64,000 nt of DNA, taken from positions 10,019,498 through 10,083,497 of the forward strand of contig OU452226.1 of the NCBI GenBank assembly GCA_911728455.2, read 5' to 3'. Below the pieces are notes generated by a model that was not told the DNA's origin, searched no databases, and saw nothing but the letters and a program-made list of their open reading frames with translations. The translations under genes and the position numbers were made by a program. The DNA comes from Marthasterias glacialis (Eukaryota > Echinodermata > Asteroidea > Forcipulatida > Asteriidae). Positions 24,757-37,380 of this stretch are shown here, piece by piece (positions within the stretch are counted from its first letter, which is position 1; the number at the start of each line of letters is the position of its first letter).

Positions 24757-27164
24757 ATGTTGCGATCACAACCCGTTCTTTCCAAGCTGTTTCCAGCCGA
24801 GTGTTTACACGCAAACAAACGGGTATTTTTGACATTTAAACTTCGAAATGCACCTGGGATCCAACAGCTTTTCCACCGCCATGCGGGAGGCTTGGCAGCC
24901 ACTGGATTTAAAAATGGTGAACCATTGTTGTTCGTACGTCGGCAGCAGACTAGCGGAAATTCTTGGTCGAGGCAGCCGAGGCCTGTCATCTCAACGTCTG
25001 CCTCGGATCATTGCCGGCTTCGTCGTGCTGAAGTCCCCGGTCGTTTTCGAAGTTCACACTCTGAAGTTGCCGATCAGATTTTTAAATTTTCAACACCAGA
25101 AGCCTTCCGGGACAAGACCGTGAGAGAGCTTTCACGCGGATTAGTTGTGCTGAAGTTATGCAGCTACAGTAAATTTGTTGACAACAGTTTACGGGTAAAG
25201 TAAATAGAACCTCAAATAGAATGGTACTAGAGTAAAAAGTGATTAATAGACGTACTAACTAGTTCCACTGACAAGCGTTGATACTAATATAGTATTTTGT
25301 ATTTATATAGTACTTTTTAGTAGTACATGACAGTAGTAGTACTGGTACTGGTAAAAGTGGAAGTGGTACTCTGTTCTGCAGCATTTTAGGGATGAGAGTT
25401 GATGTATGTGGACATTCCTGAAAATGGCTTGTGGGCCTTTGGGTCCCCCCTTTTTATGAAGACCCTGAAGCTTCCAAATTCTGCAGTTTGGGAGGTTTAC
25501 TCTGTGCATCACCAGAAATACAAAACTACAAAGTTAGGACACAATGTGGACTATTTCTTTCTCCCATTGGTGATTGCTTTACTTTGTTCAGTAACATTTC
25601 AAAGCTCAAGGAGATTTTGCCTGGCATGCCTGGCATTTGTGTTTTTGAAGTAATATCTGAGAGCACTTTTTACACAAACTATGACAATGTGTAACAAAAT
25701 TGTATAACTATAAACCAAACCAATGCTGTTGGTCTGGGCCACTCTTGATGGTTGTGCAGGCATGCTGGCTGTCCATGCTAATTAGATTTTTTTCGTTGCC
25801 AACGCGAACAGATCATGAGCATTTCACAGCGTCTTCTTGGGCAGCGACTTTTCGAATTCTCTGCAAGGTGCACATTCTACGGCCACTTCATTGCAGGAAA
25901 CGGAGAGGTGGAAGCAAAGGAGCTCGTTAAAAGGTTTCAAAATGCAGGTGTAGCGACAATCTTAGCCATTACAGCCGAGGAAGATGTTGGGAAGAACCAA
26001 GACAGGTTAGCATCTTATATTTTGTAATTGATGTCATTTAATAATAATAATAATACGCGCACGTATCTTACAACAATTAGGTACTCAAGGTGCTTATTAT
26101 ATTATTTTTAAGACGGGTTTTTAAAAACAATTTTAATTATGAGAGCCATTTATGTAGCACCTTGTAGTGGTATACAAGGTGCTGTGGCATTCAGCAGCCA
26201 CTGCCAGAAACACTGGGGCAAACCCCTTCCCTTAGCGATAAGTGTAACTGGGTTCTTTTACGTGCATTACACAACACACGGGACCAACGGCTTTACGTCC
26301 CATCCGAAGTACAAAGCAATAATGGTTAAGTGTCTTGCTTTTAAAACCATTGTTGGACTCGAACCTACACTCTGCTGATCAGAACACCAGAGCTTGAGTC
26401 CAGTGCGCTTGACCACTCAGCCACGACACGTCGAAGCAATGGTTCAAGAATTTTATACTATTCCCTAAAACATCCTCAAGTTTAACAGATAAAAATTGTA
26501 TTTTGTAAAACGAGCAGGTATGACGAACAAAGATACGAAAAGAATGCCAGAAACTACATTGCCAGTAATGATCTCTCAGTTCAGTTAGCAGAGAAGTTCA
26601 GCCCAGTCAGCCAACTCAAAATTACTTCATTCTCCAAGGCAGATGTTATGGTACGAACAGCTGATTTTCTCTTTTTTTTGTTCCTTCAATATAGTGCCAT
26701 AGAAAACGAATACACTGTACAAGGTTAAATGTGGTTGGCCATTTCCTTTTATTTTGTTTTATTTTTTTTTTTGCAATTATGAAGTTGTATGTCTGTGATT
26801 CTGAAATACTCCGACTACTGGCTTGATTCGTGAAATTCACCTATTTGGCATTGAGCCTGTAAAAAGTTCAGTAGTTTGGAGTTTTTCTCCCACATGATAA
26901 AAAAAACATACTTTGTCACTATTACTATTACTAACACTGCTGTTTACAGCCCAGTGGCAGCAGTTTGTGCTTATAAGAAGATTGGCTCCTATTTTATAAA
27001 GTCAGTGTTTCCTTCCAAAAATTTGTTGATTCATAATAAATACTATGAAAAAGAAAAGTATAGTTCTGGCCTTGGGAAAATATGTCCAGTCTACCAAGTG
27101 TCTTTAGATAGAGGCCCTGTGGACTATTGTTTATATATATTTTTTTAATTTGAGCTCTTAACCA

Positions 27165-27201
<37 letters not shown>

Positions 27202-30200
27202 GTAATGTATTTATAATGCGCCGGTATCCATCTAAAGATGCTCATGGAGTAGCAATACATCAAAGAGATGGGAATGTTTATGTAGTCTTCAATAAGTGAA
27301 TCTTGAGGGAAAGTTTGAACGAAGCCAGTGATGGAGAAAGTTTAATCTGAAAGTGGTATACTGTTCCACAAGGAAGACGCAGCAGAAGTTAATGGTCATT
27401 CCCCCCCCCCCCCATGAAGTTATGGTGCAGGCTTTTCTCACAAGATGTTTATTATTCGATCTCATAGACTTGCCGTAGGAACGATATCGTTGAATTCTGT
27501 CTGAAAGCATGTATTCAGTGTAACAAGGCATTAAGAAGCTGCTCATCCTGAGAGTAAAACATCTAGAGAAAAAGAAAAGATCTACTCTGAGCGGTTCTCT
27601 GCCGACATTACTACTCCCCTCCACTAATCATTTCCTTACAAAAGGTATTTATATATTATGGAAAAAAGAGAGTAAATAAAAAAAAACACAATTCAACAGA
27701 AAAAAGTTGTTTATACACAAATCTTGATCTTAATACACACATTATGTGTAAACAGGAAATTGCCAAAATGTATCCTAGTTTAAAAATATAAAAACAGATG
27801 GTTAAAGTCAACTGACTCAATTCCAGATCTGCCCTTTATCTTCCGCACTTCTGAAGTTATAAAATGCAGCAGAAACCAAGATTCTTTTGTTCCAAAAATA
27901 TTAATGTTCTTCTCCTTATTCAACAGGCGAAGTTGGCAGAAAAACTTACCGAGTACAATTTACTCTATGACAATGAGACCCTCCTGAGTGTGCGTAATCT
28001 AGCCGCAGGATTGGACGGGGAGATGGTTCCGATTCCTCTCTTGACTGATGCTGAAAATAATCATCTTCAACTCGTCATGAAGAGACTGAACAGAATATGT
28101 GAGGTATAAAGAAACAAAAGTTTCTTTGTGATTACAAAACACTGAATCTTGTGTATTTATTCATATTTTATGCCAAGGCTTTTATGCACAGTGGTTAGTG
28201 GCGGTGCTATGGGGGCCAAAGGGGGAGGGGTATTGACCCTGCCTGTATCCTGCCTGAATTACCAACCCTGACTGCTGTACCACATACTCGAGAGGCACCA
28301 AGGGGCATGGAGGCAATTGCCTCAGTTGTCCCCATGAAGTATCCTGCCTGAATTACCAACCCTGGACTAATGTACCACATACTCAAGGGGCACAAAGGCA
28401 ATGACCAGGGGGCATGGAGGCAATTGCCCCCAGGCAATTGCCTCAGTTGCCTCCATAAAGTAGCCTGCCTGAATTACCAATCCTGGACTACTGTACCATA
28501 CTCAAGGGGCACCAAGGCAATGACCAGAGAGTATGGAGGCAATCGCTTCAGTTGCCTCCATAAAGTAGCCTGCCTGAATTACCAATCTTGGACTACTGTA
28601 CCACATACTCAAGGGGCACCAAGGCGATGACCAGGGGGCATGGAGGCAATTGCCTCAGTTGTCCCCACAAAGTATCAGGCATGAATTACCAATCCTGGAC
28701 TCGAACTGTACCACATACTAACCATTGTGTGTGGTTTTTTTTTCTTGTGTCTACACAGCATGCAGTACAGAACAATCTGCAGATACTTGTGGATGCAGAG
28801 AAGACCGACATTAACCCGGGGTTAACTCTGGTCACCCTGGCACTCATGATGAAATGCAATAAGGACAGACCTTACATATGGAATACCTATCAGTGTTATT
28901 TAAAGGTAAATCGCTGGATTTTTTTTTTTAACACCCAAAAAACAAAACAAAAAATTATCATTTGGTGTTCAGATAATTACCCTATAAGTATGAGCCTTTT
29001 TATTTCATATGGTTGTAATAATGCTGTGTACTGATTTTGTGTGTGTGTTTACTTTATAATGATAACACAAAGCTGCTGCAAACTGCTTATGATGCCTGTG
29101 GTATAAATGCAAACAATGTCGATGACCTCACGCTTCAACTCCAGCAGGGTCTTTCTCAGAGGCCAAAATTCAACACAACACATTTATACAAGTATAGCAG
29201 AAGCGGTTCGGGTGGTAAGAGTTCAACTGTGTAATGTTTTGTACATAAACCGTACTATACCACTTTTTTTGTAGTTTTTTAAAAATAATTTTGCTTGTGG
29301 GCGAGCATGTTGGTGGATGTTGACATCAAAGACTTGGGATAAAAGGGTCCAGGCAGTTTGACTAACTACGGAGAAAGGAAAGTCTATGCCGATGTGTGAT
29401 AAGCACCGTTCACTCGTTGGTGGGGAAAATTTAAAAAAAACAAACAAACACGACACAGGCTGTACTACTCAGGTTGGAATCCAAACCATAACACCCACCC
29501 CCCTCCAATTCTAGAGCAGGAGCACTCATTTTTCTTGGATATAATATGATTCTCGTTTAGCATTTTCAGATTGTTCAACTCTGATTATGTTTTATTCTAA
29601 AACGCCCTAACAGCAGTGTAGCCTTAGAGGGGGGCCTCGGGGGGAGGAGGGCACACCCCCCCCAAAAAAAAAAATAAATAAATAAATAAATAAATAAATA
29701 AAAAAAGTAGAAAATTGTTTTTTTCCAGTGGTCTCCCAGGTGCCCCCTCATGAAAAAAATCCAGATAAATTATCTGTATTTATTATGCTAACAAAATAAA
29801 GTATTCTATTGTATTCTATTATATACTATGTAATTCATTAGGATATATTCTCATTTAGCATTTTCAGATTGTTCAACTCTGATTACATTTTTTTCTAAAA
29901 TGCCCTAACAGCAGTGTAGCCCTGGGGGGGGGGGCCTCAGGGGAGGGAGGGCACATCACATGACCCCCCCCCCCAAAAAAAAGGGTTTTCCAGTGGTCCC
30001 CCAGGTGCCCCCTCATGAATTATCTGTATTTTTTTATGCTAACAAAACAAAGTATTCTATTCTATACTATGTAATTCATTAAAAAAAAACATGGCCCCTG
30101 GGGCCTCCCACCCCTCCCCATGAAAAAATCCTAACTACGCTTCTGGTCCCTAATCGCCCTGCTTATAACATTTAAGAGGTTTTACAGACTCTCTACACCA

Positions 30201-33200
30201 CAACAAACTGGACACAAGAAAGCTTGGACCTTTAACCCTTGGTGGCAGGGTTCACACCTTCCAGGAAAGTTTAAAGGCAAAACAAGAGATGTTATATCTT
30301 GAAATCAGGAAGATTCCTGAGATTTAAAACATTTTTATGATTCTCTGTAGAAAACCTTTGATGAACTCAAGAAGGACTTGCAGTGGGCGGAGAAACAGGA
30401 TTTATGTTTTGGAGTCAAAATGGTCAGAGGAGCATATCTAGAGGGAGAGAAAGAATATGCCAAGAGGCATCAATTGGAAGGTAAGAGAAACAGATCTTTG
30501 GTTGAGGTAGAAGGAAAGCAACTGGAAAAAAGGGGAGACGTTTATGGAGGGCTACCTATACACAATTGGAAATACCTGTTGGACCACTGGCACTTACTGA
30601 GTCTGGTGGGGTTTTTTTTCCGTTCATACAGTAACCCTGGTTCCAATCCTGGACTGGAGCCTTGCCTGTGGATTTGGGTTTCAGTCCCAAGCTGATTGCA
30701 TGGGTTTTCCCTATTTGGGGTTTTCCTCCCACATCTAAAACTGCCATTTCTTCATCATCTCCTTTATTACACAAATGTACCTTTAGGCACATCGGTTACA
30801 GTGCAAGTGGCTTTTGAGGATCCCTTGGTTTCATTACCAGAAAGTAATAATAACAATAACCTCAAAATGGAACAAGTCCGACAGTCGGATGGTGTTTTTA
30901 TAATAAATAATAGTACTATACTATTTTGCTTTTCAAGTATAAACTTCAAGGGACACAAATACAACAACTACAAAAGAAAGATGATTTTGTAGGAATGGTC
31001 TTTTAAACTATTTCTTCGTGCAGTAAACTTTCTGAGCCACAAGACCTGTGGGCTAGTGGAGAATTTTTTGAAATTCAAGCCCGCTACAAGAAGTGTATAT
31101 AGACTGCCACCCTGCAATCATGTAAAAAAACTCTACAGTCCACGCATACATGTACACAATTAGTTCTGAGCACAGTTGTGAAATGTCAACGACCTGCGTG
31201 CACTTGAATGGTTTCAAGTGATTGATCACCCCCTCCAGGCCCGACACCTGTAAGGGCAGGGTAGTTTTCCTTGGCAAAGGAGCACTAGCTTCTTTCAGGG
31301 AATAAAAACACACTCAGTGGGCAGCAAGGCAGTGGCCAGGGGCATGGAGGCACTGCCTCCACTAAGTATGAGGTCTGCAACTCTTTGGAAAACAGTACCA
31401 AGAGTGGGATTAATTGGTGTAATAATTTCATCAGGGATAAACAATAGACCGATTCATTAAGCCCCGTCTACCTTAGCAACTGCCTAGCAACAGCACATGG
31501 TATGATTTTCTTGCCACAATCGCAGCGGTGGTTTGGTTGCGACCACACACACGAATTAGATACACACATGTACATGGTTTTTGTGAACAGTATGGATTTA
31601 GTTTCATGGCCTTTTGAGCAGCGCCTTGAGACCAAAGAACAATGTAGACAGAAACAGTGTTGAAACCACTTTTACACAACTGTACAGGGACCACTGCTGT
31701 TGGATTTGCACCACAAGAAATACAAAAAAATTAAAACCAAACAAAAGTTGTGTGTCAGAACAATGCCGGCAGTTTGTTTACTTTTCCAATGGGATTTTAA
31801 CTTCTTGGACTTTCAGTGGCATTGTCAAGGCTGTGGTTAGTCAATACGGTAGTAGAAGGGGCTTAATGGTTTGGTCTATTACCAGACTGGTTTCTGTGAG
31901 TTTTCAGTGAGTGTCTTTTAACTTTTGTTTTTCCCCTCTCTGTAAAGACCCGTGCAATCCAAGCTTTGAAGCTACTAGTGAGATGTACAATAACGCCGTT
32001 GACTTCATGCTGACTTGCATACACAAGAATCCTGGCAAATGTGCAATCATCGTCGCAACTCATAATGAAGAATCAGTACGGAAAGCAGCAACAAAGTAAG
32101 GCAATTAATACGCTGTGGCAAAATTGGCGGCTGCCACTTTTGCCAAGGGCAGCCTGTGCTTCAACACATGTTAACAATGTGATCTAGCTGCAGTCGCCAG
32201 ACACCATTTTAAAAACGACCCTGGTTACTCATAGTCACTCAAGTTTAAGTTTGTAAACCACCTTTCTGTTTGAAAAGGTTTCTTGGTTTTTTTCTTCCCT
32301 TTTGCATTTTTTAGGATGCAGACGTTGGGATTATCTCGTACATCTGGTGAGGTTATCTTTGGTCAAGTCTTGGGCATGGCAGACCACATCACCTATACAC
32401 TAGGTAAGAAATTGACACTAGATAAGAAATTGGTTTCTTAATATACACAACTTTTATACAGCGCTTTACTCATGGGCATCTTCAAGCACTCCTTCAGAAC
32501 AGGTACACACACAGCTATTTTGATTTATGAGACCCAACTGCACAGCCGTTTCTAAAGGACATGTACAATGTACTTGATTCTTTAATGTACCCTGCACAAC
32601 ACATGGGCCCTTCGGCTTTACATCCCATCAGGCCGAAGCAATTGTGGATCTTGTTTAATGACACAAGTGCCATACCAGGACCTGAACCTACACTCTGACA
32701 ACACTGGAGCTTGAGCCAGGTGCACAAGATCTCTTTACACGCTACCTCTTTCAGTAGCTGTTTTAATAGTAGTAATATAATAAAACAACTTGACATAGCA
32801 ACAGTGTCTGCCAAGCATTGTATAGGGATACTCATCATGGCACAGGGAGCCATGAGAGAAAAAGGCAGTCAAATGAAAGAAAGATTGGACAGGTAATAGG
32901 CAGCTGGGCAGTGAGGCAGTTCAACCAAAGTGAGGAATTGAGCCAACAACATCTGTGATAAGGTCCTGGTTGAGAATAGTGTAGTTTGAGAGTGAGAAGT
33001 TGACAGGGGTGAACAGTGTTGAGTCGTCAGCGTAGAAAGAATTATTAGTTACTAATAATAATAATAATAATATGCAATCCTTATATAGCGCTTTATCACA
33101 CCCAATGGGCGACTCAAAGTGCTCAGTATACTTCCTGCAAGATATGCCCAGTTACGGTTTTGAAGTATGAGACCTGTTCCTTAAAATAGCACCATGTAAT

Positions 33201-33578
33201 GGTTTACAAGGTGCTGTGGGGCAATTTGCAGCCGATTAAACCAAGAGCACTGGGGGCGAACCTTGTGATAAGTGCACTGGGTTCTTTTACATGAATTACA
33301 CAACACACAGGATCTACAGCAATAACGGTCAAGTGTTTTGCTTCGGGACAAAAGTGTCACGACCAGGCCAGGTTTACTGCATAACTATTGTTTGTTTTTT
33401 TCCCCTCATAGGTCGAGAGGGTTACCTCATCTACAAGTCCTCCCCGTACGGGCCAGTAGAGGACCTCCTTCCGTACCTGGCTCGACGAGCTCAGGAGAAC
33501 AGGTCCATCTTCAAGAACCAAGGCCACGAGAGGAGGCTCATGTTACAAGAATTAAAGAGAAGACTCACCTTCCGATAA
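24757..33578 (+). CDS. PRODH2: Hydroxyproline dehydrogenase (PRODH2-like), complete
   Basis: Nine exons: 24757-25194, 25812-26005, 26518-26650, 27927-28103, 28759-28905, 30351-30480, 31948-32095, 32315-32403 and 33412-33578. All have AG/GT borders and consistent phases; 540 aa. Residues 1-50 are basic and Ser/Leu-rich with few acids, fitting a mitochondrial targeting peptide. The proline dehydrogenase barrel follows: RLLGQRLFEF (about 151), FYGHFIAG, LVDAEKTDINP, YIWNTYQCYLK, FGVKMVRGAYL, ATHNEESV, FGQVLGM and, near the end, SSPYGPVEDLLPYLARRAQENRS with the paired substrate-binding arginines. The middle (LKITSFSKADVM) and C-terminal motifs resemble PRODH2 more than PRODH1. The family oxidises trans-4-hydroxyproline (PRODH1: proline) with FAD and passes electrons to quinone in mitochondria. 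The start is the first in-frame ATG; PRODH1-like specificity is the alternative. Confidence 0.93.
26040..26432 (-). mobile_element. tRNA-derived SINE (family D)
   Basis: In reverse orientation: a tRNA-like head (B-box-like GTTGGACTCGAACC complement, near 26350-26365), a conserved body (TTAGCGATAAGTGTAACTGGGTTCTTTTACGTGC) and an (AAT)n tail at 26041. It lies in PRODH2 intron 2. Related copies are at 32440-32730, 33051-33372, 34632-34965, 52985-53320 and 53655-53930. Confidence 0.7.
27166..27200. repeat. (AAT)n microsatellite
   Basis: About 11 AAT units in PRODH2 intron 3, followed by TATTTATAATGCGCC. This is probably the decayed tail of a reverse-oriented SINE. Confidence 0.7.
28243..28715 (+). 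repeat. Minisatellite in PRODH2 intron 4
   Basis: About 4.5 tandem units of 90-125 bp. Each contains CTGCCTGAATTACCAA, ACTGTACCACATACTCAAGG and the inverted motif GGAGGCAATTGCCTC. Unit length varies by internal duplication of the GGCAATTGCC motif. Single diverged relatives occur at 31318-31372 and 46375-46525. Confidence 0.8.
29537..30082 (+). repeat. About 300-bp tandem duplication in PRODH2 intron 5
   Basis: Two head-to-tail copies (29537-29840 and 29841-30082) both contain TTTAGCATTTTCAGATTGTTCAACTC, a G-run, a C-run, GTGCCCCCTCATGAA and TACTATGTAATTCATTA. The first copy has an added ATAA tract. Confidence 0.75.
32440..32730 (-). mobile_element. SINE (family D), diverged
   Basis: Reverse-oriented: tail motif TTTTATACAGCGCTTTACTC at 32450, body with ACCCTGCACAACACATGGGCCCTTCGGCTTTACATCCC-like sequence, and a decayed tRNA-like head near 32680-32725. 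It lies in PRODH2 intron 8. Confidence 0.55.
33051..33372 (-). mobile_element. SINE (family D)
   Basis: Reverse-oriented, with an (AAT)n tail at 33055, TTATATAGCGCTTTATCACACC, and the GATAAGTGCACTGGGTTCTTTTACATG body. The head is truncated before the B box. It ends just upstream of PRODH2 exon 9. Confidence 0.65.
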
Positions 33579-34631
33579 CCGTCCTTTTTTTTTTTTCATG
33601 GAGAGACAATGTAATGGTTTACGCAGCAAGTTGTTAAATCTACCCTCAATATTAGTATCCAAATTTTAAATGACAACATATTTTCTTCAAGCTGAAATAT
33701 TCACAAACTTTAAAATGATGTTGAAATGATGGCATTTCCACCTTTTGGAAACTCCCGGAGTTATAGATTTCAAGAAAGCTTCTGGGAACAGTATCCTCAG
33801 CACTACAGAGAAGTAGATTGAAGAGCAGGACTTTAAAAAGTCAGAACTCAGATAAATATCTGATTTTTCTCCTCGCTGAACAATTTACAAAGGAGCAGTC
33901 AGCTGCATGGTTTTCTTTTATCATCGTTGCTGATCTCAATTTGACGCCCATTAAGACAAGTTTCATGTTGCAGGAGTTTTTCTTTAATTGAGAAAGAACA
34001 AAATTGCTAATAAGGTTGGTTTTGTCGTCATCTTTATCTACTGTAGAATTTAAATGGATTGTTTTGCGAGGCGTACTCCCAGGTCATGTACATGTATGTA
34101 CTGTATTACAAGGGCATTTTCTTTGAGATGATTTCTTGAATTTATTGAAACCAACATCACCAATATGCAACACAACCCTGACCAATCCTGCACTAAATGC
34201 GCACTGGTGATGTGTTTTAGTGTATATTACACAGGCATAAGAGCAGGCAGTGAAAAAAAAAAAACATGGTAAACTTTTGTTGGTTGCATAACCTGTGTGG
34301 AGTGTAACACCATTACTGCATTGTATTTTGGCTGGGCCCCATGTTAACCTGCGGATTTGAGGTCTAACGTCGCGCCCAAGTCCACACAATTGCGATCCCC
34401 AGTTGCCATAGTTTATCCTGTGGTACTTCTGTTTCACGTTTATTCAATATATAATACAAACAGAGGATGAGTTTGGTTGTAAACTAAAAATACCATAATG
34501 AAAACCACCGAGTCTCCATTTTTTCAAGATCCTGATACGGGAAAACAATCTTGATGCACATTTTTATCATAAAATAATTCCGTAGCTTATGATTTCATGG
34601 TTTACGTTTCTTAAATATTATCAACATGTAA

Positions 34632-34965
34632 CTAATAATAATAATAATAATAATATGCAGTTCTTTTATAGTGCTTTATCACACCCGATGGGCGTCTCAA
34701 AGCGCTTAGTATTTTTTCCTGCAAGGTATGCTGAGTTACGTTTTTGAAGTATGAGACTTGTTCCTTTACATAGCACCATGTAACGGTTTACAAGGTGCTG
34801 TGGTGCAATCTGCAGTCGATCAAACCAGGAACACCCGGGCGAACCCCTTCTCTTTGCGATAAGTGCACTGGGTTCTTTTACGTGCAATACACAACACACG
34901 GGACCTATGGCTTTACGTCCCATCCGAAGGACGCAGCAATTATGGTAAAGTGTCTTACTTAAGGA
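34632..34965 (-). mobile_element. SINE (family D)
   Basis: Reverse-oriented, (AAT)n tail at 34634, then TTATAGTGCTTTATCACACC and GATAAGTGCACTGGGTTCTTTTACGTGC. Closely related to 33051-33372. The tRNA-like head is missing. Confidence 0.65.
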
Positions 34966-35479
34966 CACTTACCTACAAGTACTTCAAGTAAAATTCAAAC
35001 ATCATATTTCCAAATGGATAGATGCTATAAGTACAAATCAGACTTTCCTTATGGGGCAATGACCATAACACACTCAGACTTGGCTTTATGTTATTATATA
35101 TAACACGAGTAGGGTTGATGGCCGCAGCTATTGATCCAAACCGGATCTTCGTCAGGGGCATAAACAAGCATAGACATAAAACTAGATCTATTTAAAAAAA
35201 AAAAAGGGGTAGAGAATTATTTAAATATAATTTTCAATGGAAATATCTAGGGGGGAAAATATGAAAGATTTGTTGTTATCTAGAAATGTAGATACTATGT
35301 TAGTAAACAGTGGACAATGTCAAGCAATGTCAGCGGACAATGTCGAGCAACGTAGGTCAACTCTTGTTGCTGCTTGCAGCTTTTTGGGTACAAGCTGCTT
35401 GCCATTTTGGTCTCCACAGGGTTTATAACATACCTTTTTCAAAATTCATTTAAAAAAACTCTTGTATAATGCTGTAAAA

Positions 35480-35603
35480 TAAAAATGCAAAAAAATTGTT
35501 AATGGTCTCACGTTTTGACCCATCAGAGTCTTTCTCATTAAGCCTTTGAGAGAGACTCTGCTGGGGCCGAAACGCGAGGCCATTAAAACATTTTTGCATT
35601 TAT
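35480..35603. mobile_element. Palindromic foldback element
   Basis: Arms of about 55 bp pair end to end. The outer parts read AAATGCAAAAA and TTTTTGCATTT, then AATGG...CCATT, CAGAGTCTTTCTC and GAGAGAGACTCTG, around a loop of about 12 nt. A half-like relative (GGCTGAAGCCCACGGGTCGAAACG) is near 16860. No coding capacity. Confidence 0.55.
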
Positions 35604-36424
35604 ACAAGTCCTTTTGGTTGGTAAGCAGTTTGCAACAGCTAGTTTGATTTTTTCATTTAATTCTTTTTTATTTACACACTAACTAATGTAAGATCTACAT
35701 AGATATTGCACCTTAAAGACTAGAGTTAGGAAGTAAAAATATAACTTTTATTTTATCCAGCAACCCAAAACTGTACTGCCTTACCTTGATGCTGGTGTCG
35801 TTAAAAAGTATAGTTGCATTGTAACGTTAAGTGCTCTTTTCGCTTACAAAATTACAACTGATTTCAGTTGTAGCTTATACGAACATTCAAATATTTTTGT
35901 CAAAAGTATTTACCAATCCATTTTGTATGTCTTTTTATCTGCTTTTGTTTTGTTGGTATTACAATAACATATACATTTTGTGGGTAAGACCTTGTTATTG
36001 GTTTAATTTGGGTCTGTAATTAAACCTTTTCCGATTACACAATGTATTGTTCTTTTCCGCAGTGCTTTTCACAAATATTTTTGTAGAAGTTTTTTCTTCA
36101 AATCCATTCTGTATTTGTATTATCAGCATTATGACAGCACTATTTGTAAGCATAATAATTAACTTCCAAACAAATTTACACCTGAAAAAGAATTTTTTTT
36201 ATTGGAATAAAAAAAAACAAATAATAAAAAAATTAAAAACAAATAAACATGACTAAGGACTAAGGAGTGTGTTTATTGCACTTAAACCCCATTTTTCATT
36301 TAAGTCAGGTTCCCCGGATACACAATGGCAAAGAGTGTTCTAGCTATGATTTCCTATAAAGAGACCAGACTGTCTTTTCCTTCGGATTGAATCATACTAA
36401 TAATAGGTGCTTTTAAAAATTGTA

Positions 36425-36725
36425 TCAACGTGCCTTACACTATTACTACCCCTGTTCATTGGCACTTCAGCATTCCTGAAACCATCTCAACTCCTTAGGA
36501 GTATGCAGCACCAGCAGCCAAACTGGTACACAGGTTGTAATCATTCACACCAACAATATCTACCCTCACAGGTACCCATTTACTCCTGGGTGATGAGAAG
36601 CAATTATAGTCTCTTTCCCGAGAACGCGAGTGTCACGACCGGGAATCATACCCGCACTCCGACGACTTGGCCATTAGAACTCAAGTCCGATGCACTAGAC
36701 TGCTCAGGTACAGCATACCACAAAA
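36425..36725 (-). mobile_element. tRNA-derived SINE (family C)
   Basis: Reverse-oriented copy of the family seen forward at 60838-61140. Shared parts are the head with GGTATGATTCCCGGTCGTGAC (complement), the TACCCATTTACTCCTGGGTGA body and the GGTTGTAATCATTCACACCAAC block. Confidence 0.6.
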
Positions 36726-36896
36726 GGGAGTAAAACAAGATGGCCAAACATGAAGTAGGGGTCAGAAAGTTCATGACGGTAACAAATCTAGGAGGATTAC
36801 GGTGATACCATGGAGATGTCTCGTGTTGAGATACTGTCTCCAGGCACTGTAGAGACTAAGACTTACCAGCTACAAAACGCGTTAATTTGAGAACAT

Positions 36897-36902
36897 TTTA
36901 TT
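36897..36902 (-). other. Possible poly(A) signal of TBC-like gene
   Basis: AATAAA on the minus strand, about 480 bp beyond the predicted stop at 37381-37383. Confidence 0.3.
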
Positions 36903-37380
36903 CCGGAGAAGTTGCCTTACAATTCACAAACTCGCTCTCATACATGTCAAAACTGAACTATTTTTGGGCAGCTCCTTCAGTTGCCTCAGCCAATGAATCG
37001 GAAATATCTCTCTGATCATGCGCGCAAGACTACCATCCACTCCCCCCATCCCACCATACCAACAAGGGACAATATACTGACTGAAACCTCAAGCTGTTAA
37101 TTCAATCAGTATTTATGTCCGAGTGAACTCTCTCCACGCTGCCACCTGGAATCTCTCATTAGTTTGAAGGTCGCTGGTTGATACTACAACCTAGGCCAAG
37201 CTTGCACAATGACCACTGGGGAAAGACTCGCAAATGCCTGATACGAACAAAAGTAAAGATTGGTTACCAGGGAGATGGTCATCGTGCGAACTTGGGCCTA
37301 GTGTTGGACTTTTTCATATCGCTCATGGTATGACCTGGTTCCTGCCTCCTCTCATACCGTAGGTTGGCATTACATCATTA

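Larger units (their letters stand above)
33579..36424. other. Gap between PRODH2 and the TBC-like gene, repeats only
   Basis: No further gene seen. It contains a SINE (34632-34965) and a palindromic element (35480-35603), both listed separately. AT-rich sequence otherwise. No AATAAA lies close to the PRODH2 stop; the first clear one is near 35478. Confidence 0.45.

Noticed and set aside
28370..28630. Open frame through the PRODH2 intron 4 array
   Set aside because: A repetitive peptide created by tandem DNA units; exon 5 starts later at 28759 with a clear acceptor.
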